The notes beneath the pieces are model-generated. The model was not told the DNA's origin. It saw only the letters and a list, made by a program, of their open reading frames with translations, and did no database searches. The translations under genes were made by a program, and so were the position numbers. A stretch of 64,000 nt of DNA from Phaeodactylibacter sp. (GTDB lineage Bacteria > Bacteroidota > Bacteroidia > Chitinophagales > Saprospiraceae): contig JAGFJE010000433.1 of the NCBI GenBank assembly GCA_024103175.1, forward strand, positions 1-64,000. Direction: 5' to 3'. Numbering within the stretch: the first letter of the stretch is position 1; every line of letters begins with the position of its first letter. Positions 58,511 through 64,000 of this stretch are shown here, piece by piece.

Positions 58511-58540
58511 GTCTTGGTCAGTTTTTTGTTTTGCAATGGA

Positions 58541-59395
58541 TTATTGTTCTTTGATCAGGCGAACCTCCACCCGGCGGTTCTCGTGCCGGCCTTCATCCGT
58601 ATCATTGGAGGCAACGGGTTGGGATTCTCCTTTGGAAATGGTTTCCACCTGATCGGGAGCAACCCCACGGCGAACCAGTATGCGCTTGATGGCCTGGGCG
58701 CGTTCCATACCGAGGCGCATATTGGCATCTTCCTCGCCGACATTATCGGTATGGCCGGTAAGGGCCACTTTTTCACCGGTTTGCTTCACGCGTTCGGCCA
58801 GCTTCTCCAGGTATTCATCCACTTTCGGGTCGTATTCTTTTTCCGTTGAACCGAAGGGGAAACGCATGATGATCCGGTCGTCGAGCTCTTCCACGGTCTC
58901 AGCGACCTTTTCTTCCGGTTCAATCCAGTCAAATGCCGAGGCGGAGAAGGGGTTCTCCCGCATGCCTTCCGCATCATCCATTGTCCGTGCGCGGATCCTT
59001 ACCCGGCCGTCGGGCAGGGCGCCGCCGAACAGGGCGCGGATCTGTTCTGCCCGGGCAAAGCCCAGGTTGTCGAACCCCTCCGGTTTGGGCTCGCCTTCAA
59101 AGTACATACCCGTGATTTCCAGGATGTTGTTGTCTTTCATGCCTGCCAGGACAACCTGCCGGAGGCTGTCGAAATTTTCATTGGTGTAGGCCTTGGCATC
59201 CGACCACTTAAAATAGACCGGATACCGGGGAATGGCCGCCACCGCTGAATCCGTTGACGGGCTCACCGCTCCGGTGGTGGCTTCCCCCTGCTCTCCACAG
59301 GCAAAGCAGAGCTCATCCCTGCACCCGTTGTAGGTGAGCAGAAAATAGAGCAACCACACCACAAAAGCGATCAATAGTCTTAAGGGTAGGGACAT
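58541..59395 (-). CDS. OmpA-family protein
   Basis: A 284-residue protein. A signal-anchor helix (about 4-22) precedes a short linker and a first domain (about 55-150) containing a BON/OmpA-like fold, YFKWSDAKAYTNENFDSLRQ. The OmpA C-terminal peptidoglycan-binding domain covers about 165-284 with VALTGHTDNVGEEDANMRLGMERAQAI and RHENRRVEVRL, including the Asp and Arg that hold diaminopimelate. It would fix the envelope to the cell wall. The next gene downstream is the HhH coiled-coil protein. The long gap upstream is shared with ffh. Confidence 0.85.
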   Translation of the reverse strand: MSLPLRLLIAFVVWLLYFLLTYNGCRDELCFACGEQGEATTGAVSPSTDSAVAAIPRYPVYFKWSDAKAYTNENFDSLRQVVLAGMKDNNILEITGMYFEGEPKPEGFDNLGFARAEQIRALFGGALPDGRVRIRARTMDDAEGMRENPFSASAFDWIEPEEKVAETVEELDDRIIMRFPFGSTEKEYDPKVDEYLEKLAERVKQTGEKVALTGHTDNVGEEDANMRLGMERAQAIKRILVRRGVAPDQVETISKGESQPVASNDTDEGRHENRRVEVRLIKEQ

Positions 59396-59739
59396 ATTTC
59401 GTTTTGTTTTGGTGAATAATTTGGCTTATCGGAACATTTCCGGGCATAAAACGCTAAAGACAGCCCGTACTTACCGTATAAAAATAAGGATTAAATCCGC
59501 AATCCAACAAAACATTTTCCAATAATTACAGGCGCCAAAAAAAAAAGGAGGCCGCATCTTTCCCCTTGCTTCATCAAACTTTAGCTCCGTTCGTTCATTT
59601 ATGTAAGTGTAGTTTCCGGCAAGAATGCGGAAAAATGGGCATCATCGGTTTTTGTGAAGAACAAAACCAGCTGTTTATCAGTATAATTTTACTTTTATTA
59701 TTTTTGCAGGAATTTTGAAGTGCATAAACCATAATTACT
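59396..59739. other. Non-coding gap between ompA-like gene and ffh
   Basis: About 340 AT-rich bases that hold divergent promoters. A run of ten A lies near 59537. No RNA gene or open frame of note was seen. Confidence 0.5.
59674..59706 (+). promoter_or_regulatory. Bacteroidota-type promoter of ffh
   Basis: TTTA at 59674-59677 and TATTTTTG at 59699-59706, 21 bases apart, match the TTTG / TAnnTTTG pattern well at the -7 element, about 34 bases before the ATG. Confidence 0.5.
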
Positions 59740-61101
59740 ATGTTCGATAGTTTAAGCGAAAGGCTTGAAGGTGCATTCAAGACGCTGAAGGGAGAAAGCA
59801 AGCTTACCGATATTAATATTGCGCAATCGGTGAAGGAGATCCGCCGGGCGCTGGTCGGCGCGGATGTCAACTACAAGATTGCCAAAGAATTTACCGATAA
59901 AGTCAAGGAGAAGGCCCTGGGGCAGGATAACGTCCTCAAGTCGGTCAAGCCCGGCCAACTGATGATCAAGATCGTCAACGACGAGCTGGTGGAGCTGATG
60001 GGAGGCACGGCCGCCGACATCAACCTCAAGGGCAAGCCCGCCGTCGTGCTCGTCGCCGGGTTACAAGGCTCCGGTAAAACCACTTTTTCCGGAAAGCTGG
60101 CTTACCACCTCAAAAATGAACGTAAAAAAAGCCCCCTGCTGGTGGCCTGCGACGTGTACCGCCCCGCGGCCATCGACCAGCTGTCCGTCATTGGCGAGCA
60201 GGTGAAAGTGCCGGTCTACAAGGAAGCGGAGAACAAAAACCCGGTAGAGATCGCCCTCAAGGGTATCGCCCACGCCCAGGCCCACAACCACGATGTGGTG
60301 ATCGTGGACACTGCCGGCCGCCTTTCTATCGACGAGGAAATGATGGCCGAGATCGCCAACATCAAAGCGGCCATCCAGCCCAATGAAACGCTCTTTGTCG
60401 TGGACTCCATGACCGGGCAGGACGCCGTCAATACCGCCGAGGCTTTCAATGAACGCATCGACTACGACGGGGTCGTGCTGACCAAACTGGACGGGGATAC
60501 CCGCGGCGGCGCCGCCCTGTCGATCAAGTACCAGGTGGGCAAACCCATCAAGTTCGTCAGCATGGGGGAAAAGATGAATACCCTGGATGTCTTCCACCCC
60601 GACCGCATGGCCAGCCGTATTCTCGGCATGGGCGACATCGTCTCCTTTGTGGAAATGGCAGAACGCCAGTTCGACGAAGAGCAGGCCAAGAAACTGGAAA
60701 AGAAGATCAAGAAAAACAAATTTGACTTCAATGACTTCCTGGAGCAGATCGGCCAGATCCGCAAAATGGGCGACATCAAGCACCTGATGAACATGATCCC
60801 GGGCATGAGTAAAATGACGAAAAACCTGGACATCGACAACAGCGCCTTCAATAAGGTAGAAGCCATCATCTTCTCCATGACCCCTCAGGAACGGGCCAAC
60901 CCCGAACTCATGAATATGAGCCGTAAGCAGCGCATTGCCGACGGCTGTGGCCACAGCATTCACGAGGTCAACGCTTTCCTCAAGCAGTTTGACCAGATGC
61001 GCAAGATGATGCATAAGATGAGTAAAATGCCCGGTATGGGCATGGGCGGCAACGCTTCTGGTGGCGCCGCAAAGCGCAAAAGCCGCCGCCGTAGGCGGTA
61101 A
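59740..61101 (+). CDS. ffh: Signal recognition particle protein Ffh
   Basis: A 453-residue SRP54 GTPase. The N domain (about 1-85) begins MFDSLSERLEGAFKTLKGE. The G domain (about 90-295) shows GLQGSGKTT (about residues 107-115), DTAGR, TKLDGD and GMGD. The methionine-rich M domain (about 300-453) contains LMNMIPGM, ...MRKMMHKMSKMPGMGMGG and a basic end (KRKSRRRRR). It brings ribosomes with nascent membrane proteins to FtsY. The promoter lies upstream, and a structured terminator follows 31 bases after the stop. Confidence 0.97.
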   Translation: MFDSLSERLEGAFKTLKGESKLTDINIAQSVKEIRRALVGADVNYKIAKEFTDKVKEKALGQDNVLKSVKPGQLMIKIVNDELVELMGGTAADINLKGKPAVVLVAGLQGSGKTTFSGKLAYHLKNERKKSPLLVACDVYRPAAIDQLSVIGEQVKVPVYKEAENKNPVEIALKGIAHAQAHNHDVVIVDTAGRLSIDEEMMAEIANIKAAIQPNETLFVVDSMTGQDAVNTAEAFNERIDYDGVVLTKLDGDTRGGAALSIKYQVGKPIKFVSMGEKMNTLDVFHPDRMASRILGMGDIVSFVEMAERQFDEEQAKKLEKKIKKNKFDFNDFLEQIGQIRKMGDIKHLMNMIPGMSKMTKNLDIDNSAFNKVEAIIFSMTPQERANPELMNMSRKQRIADGCGHSIHEVNAFLKQFDQMRKMMHKMSKMPGMGMGGNASGGAAKRKSRRRRR

Positions 61102-61132
61102 GGAAACGTCCTCGGCGGAACAAATGGGCCGG

Positions 61133-61229
61133 AACGCGGATGACGCGGATAAAGAAGGATTGGCGCGGGCCAGGCAATCGAGCTGTCGGCCCGGGCATGC
61201 CCGATCCCTTCGCGTCATCCGCGTTTTAT
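61133..61229 (+). terminator. Structured terminator after ffh
   Basis: The arms 61133-61147 and 61211-61225 (aacgcggatgacgcg and complement) are perfect over 15 bases, with ttttattt directly behind. Inside are further hairpins (gcgggcc / ggcccgg, and the palindrome cgggcatgcccg). The closing loop is long for a simple terminator, so it might also be a repeat element. Confidence 0.55.
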
Positions 61230-61292
61230 TTCGCCCGGGCCATACCAGGGCCGGGGTGGCGGCGTTTTTTCAAACAAACTTAAGCGACTGCA

Positions 61293-64000
61293 ATGAGAAA
61301 CCTACTCAGCCTGTTCGTCCTTTTCCTCCCTCTTCTGCTTTTTTCTCAGCCCTCAGCGCCGATCCCGGTGGACACCACCGTCAGAATGGGCATGTTGCCC
61401 AACGGAATGCACTATTATATCCAGTACAACCAAAAGCCGGAAAACCGGGCGGAGCTGCGCCTGGCCGTTCACGCCGGCTCTCTGCAGGAAGACGAGGATC
61501 AGCTGGGCCTGGCCCACTTTGTGGAACATATGGCCTTTAACGGCACCAGGCATTTCGAAAAGAACGAACTGGTCAACTACCTGGAGAAAACGGGAACCCG
61601 CTTCGGCGCCGACCTCAACGCCTATACCAGTTTCGAAGAGACCGTCTATATGCTGCAGGCCCGTACCGACAGCCTTCCCCTGCTGGAAAAGGGGCTCCTC
61701 ATTATGGAAGACTGGGCGGGCGCCATCAGCTTCGAGCCTGAAGAGATCGACAAAGAACGCGGCGTGGTCGTCGCAGAATGGCGGACCCGGCTGAGCCCCG
61801 ACCAACGCCTTCAGCAGCAGTACTTCCCCGTATTGTACAAAGGCTCCCGCTATGCCCGGCGCATGCCTATCGGCGAGCCCGGGATCATAGAAAGCGCCGA
61901 TTACGAAACCATACGCCGGTTTTATGAAGATTGGTACCGGCCGGAACTGATGGCCTTTATCGCCGTCGGTGATTTTGATGTGGAGTGGATGGAGAAGGAG
62001 GTGATCAGCCGGTTTTCCACCCTGCAGAACACCGAACCAGCCCGGACGCGTAAGGACTACGAAGTCCCCGGCCATACCGAGGCCCTGTCCGTGATCGCCA
62101 CGGACAGGGAAGCGGCTTTCACAACGGTACGCGTCATATACAAGCACCGGGAAAAGCCGGTAAGGACAGTGGAGGATTACCGCCGCGAGCTGGCCCACAG
62201 CCTTTACAACCGGATGCTCAACGCCCGGATGGTGGAAGTTCAGATGCAGCCTGAGCCGCCTTTTACCTTTGCGTATTCCGGCTATGGAAGTGATGTTGGG
62301 AACCTGGGTGTATATACGCTCTACGCTTTTGTAAAAGAAGGAGGCGCGGTCGAAGGCATCAGCGCGGTCCTCAGAGAGACCTACCGGGCGGCGCAGCACG
62401 GGTTCACGCCCACCGAACTGGCCCGCCATAAGGAGGATTTGCTACAAAACGCAGAAAACGATTATAAGGAACGAGAAAAAACGCAGTCCTCCAGCCTGGC
62501 AAGCCGATACATCTATCACTTCCTGGACCAGAACCCCATTCCGGGCCCGGAACAGCGCTTGCGGCTATACCGCGAGCTATTGCCTACTATCACCCTGGAT
62601 GACATCAACCCCCTGCCCCGCCAGTGGCTTACCGACAGCAACCGCGTCGTGATCGTCACCGGGCCGGAGAACGAAGAGGCGCCGCTGCCCGGCGAAGGAG
62701 AGATGCTGGCCTTACTGGAACATTTCGATACCCTGGCGCTGGAACCCTACGTGGATGAGGTGAACGACGCCCCCTTGTTCAGCCAGTCCTTGCAGCCACA
62801 GCCCATCAGCGAAAGAAAGCAGATAGAAAGCCTGGGGATCACGGCGCTCACGTTGGCCAACGGAGTGGAAGTATACCTTAAACCCACCGACTTTCAGAAT
62901 GACGAGATCCTCATGTCGGCATTCAGCCCGGGCGGCCATTCCGTGTACGGCCTCGACGCCTATTACAGCGCCTCCAACGCAGCAGCCATCATCGACCAAA
63001 GCGGCCTGGACGAGTTTTCCCTGCCGGCGCTGCAAAAAAAGCTCGCCGGCAAAACCGTAAGCGCCGGCCCTTACATCAACGAATTGTTTGAGGGAATAAG
63101 CGGAAGAAGCGACGCCGAGAGCCTGGAAACCATGCTCCAACTGGCTTACCTCTATTTCACGAAACCACGCCGGGACTCCGCCGCCTTCCTGTCCTACCTG
63201 TCCCGCCAGGCTTCCATCTTTGAAAACATGATGGCCAACCCTTACTATTATTATGCCGACATCAAAAACCAGGTCAAATATCAGGGCCATCCCCGCCGGC
63301 AGATCACAAGCCTGGAAAGCCTCGAAAAAATAAACCTGGACGAGGCCATGCGCACCTACCGCGACCGTTTCGCCGACGCCGGAGATTTCACTTTTATTTT
63401 TGTCGGTAATTTCGACCCACGAAAACTGGAGCCGCTTCTGGCAACCTATCTCGGCAACCTGCCCGCTACCGGCCGGCAGGAGTCCTGGAAAGACGTCGGC
63501 GCCAACCTGGCCGAAGGGCATATCGATACCACCATCGTCCGGGGGCAGGCGCCCAAAGCGCTGGTGGAGATGAATTACCACGGCCCTTTTGCGTATGAAG
63601 GCCTGCAACGCCACCATTTTTACTCTATGGTAGCGGCTCTGCGCATTCGCCTGCGGGAGGCCATGCGCGAAGATAAAGGAGGGGTTTACGGGGTGAATGT
63701 CAATGGCATCGCCCTTCCCTACCCCGACCCCCATTATCGAATTACCCTTTCCTTTAATTCCGAACCGGAACGCACCCGGGAACTCATCGCTGCGGCCAAA
63801 GCAGTCATCGACAGCCTGCAACGCCACGGAGTGGATGATGAGGTACTGCAAAAGGTACAGGAAACCCAACGCCAGAACCGCATCAAAGGATTAAAGGAGA
63901 ACCGGTACTGGCTGGGGCAGATGAGCACGCGCCTGCAATATGGCATCGGGCTGGAAGGAATACTGCTGGAACAGTATGAGCCTTACATTGAAGCGTTAAC
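61293..64000 (+). CDS. M16-family zinc protease (gene runs off the window)
   Basis: 902 codons are visible without a stop. A signal peptide (MRNLLSLFVLFLPLLLFSQ) starts at the ATG at 61293. The zinc motif of inverted type HxxEH is HFVEHMAFNGT near residue 75, and the downstream Glu lies in the segment around ETVYML (about 110). A first M16 peptidase domain (about 40-260) is followed by an M16 inactive-type domain, and a second pair starts at about residue 520 (SLGITALTLANGVEVYLKPTDF). The total length of such proteins is about 930-950, so only the last few dozen residues are missing. It is likely a periplasmic insulinase-like peptidase (PqqL type) degrading small peptides. Confidence 0.93.
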   Translation, partial: MRNLLSLFVLFLPLLLFSQPSAPIPVDTTVRMGMLPNGMHYYIQYNQKPENRAELRLAVHAGSLQEDEDQLGLAHFVEHMAFNGTRHFEKNELVNYLEKTGTRFGADLNAYTSFEETVYMLQARTDSLPLLEKGLLIMEDWAGAISFEPEEIDKERGVVVAEWRTRLSPDQRLQQQYFPVLYKGSRYARRMPIGEPGIIESADYETIRRFYEDWYRPELMAFIAVGDFDVEWMEKEVISRFSTLQNTEPARTRKDYEVPGHTEALSVIATDREAAFTTVRVIYKHREKPVRTVEDYRRELAHSLYNRMLNARMVEVQMQPEPPFTFAYSGYGSDVGNLGVYTLYAFVKEGGAVEGISAVLRETYRAAQHGFTPTELARHKEDLLQNAENDYKEREKTQSSSLASRYIYHFLDQNPIPGPEQRLRLYRELLPTITLDDINPLPRQWLTDSNRVVIVTGPENEEAPLPGEGEMLALLEHFDTLALEPYVDEVNDAPLFSQSLQPQPISERKQIESLGITALTLANGVEVYLKPTDFQNDEILMSAFSPGGHSVYGLDAYYSASNAAAIIDQSGLDEFSLPALQKKLAGKTVSAGPYINELFEGISGRSDAESLETMLQLAYLYFTKPRRDSAAFLSYLSRQASIFENMMANPYYYYADIKNQVKYQGHPRRQITSLESLEKINLDEAMRTYRDRFADAGDFTFIFVGNFDPRKLEPLLATYLGNLPATGRQESWKDVGANLAEGHIDTTIVRGQAPKALVEMNYHGPFAYEGLQRHHFYSMVAALRIRLREAMREDKGGVYGVNVNGIALPYPDPHYRITLSFNSEPERTRELIAAAKAVIDSLQRHGVDDEVLQKVQETQRQNRIKGLKENRYWLGQMSTRLQYGIGLEGILLEQYEPYIEAL

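Overview
The window is a stretch of a Bacteroidota chromosome. It carries a DUF5689/TonB-receptor pair, a type IX secretion-like C-terminal domain, DUF4403 and DUF6438 proteins, NhaD, and promoters of the TTTG/TAnnTTTG kind. The style (lipoproteins, no Shine-Dalgarno dependence, many structured intergenic repeats) fits a Saprospiria/Chitinophagia-like lineage, but I cannot name a genus. No rRNA, tRNA or CRISPR array was seen.

Layout. 1-14.1 kb is ordinary chromosome: the start of a CCA-tRNA nucleotidyltransferase, dusB, nhaD, a small lipoprotein, a gamma-glutamyltransferase/DUF4403 pair, a PDZ protein, a large BNR-repeat protein and a class A penicillin-binding protein. 14.1-32.3 kb is an AT-richer island with a class I lanthipeptide-type cluster. 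32.4-64 kb is again housekeeping: trmN6, a TonB receptor/DUF5689/nuclease-like locus, Uma2, a PIF1-like helicase, DUF4230, an orphan response regulator, LysM, CNNM, a PfkB sugar kinase, glpD, a GH31 glucosidase, yidC, an aminotransferase, OmpA, ffh and a truncated M16 protease.

The lanthipeptide island has an export/dehydration operon on the + strand: HlyD, a split LanB (glutamylation part, then elimination part) and a metallophosphoesterase. A signal-peptide S41 protease, a C39-peptidase ABC exporter, a LanC cyclase with a roughly 250-residue C-terminal extension, and a T4 Rnl1-like RNA ligase follow. Three precursor genes lie on the - strand, sharing the leader motif KLKL-(D/E)-DL-x-IQSFVT and a GG cleavage site. 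Two of them encode cores of 101 and 112 residues with 12 and 13 cysteines, very long and acidic for lanthipeptides. The third has a 38-residue core with 3 cysteines. The island ends with a protein that appears to fuse a nucleotidyltransferase to a LanB-elimination-like (SpaB_C/thiopeptide-type) domain.

A 1150-bp IS630-family element and a 164-bp non-autonomous relative with matching ends each sit a few bases after a precursor stop codon, in a similar TA target. Because LanB enzymes consume glutamyl-tRNA, the presence of RNA ligase, phosphoesterase and nucleotidyltransferase genes suggests, as a hypothesis only, an RNA/tRNA-handling module tied to the biosynthesis. Elsewhere, several intergenic regions hold nested inverted repeats (an outer stem around two hairpins), a 46-bp repeat family and C/G-rich repeats that run into gene ends.
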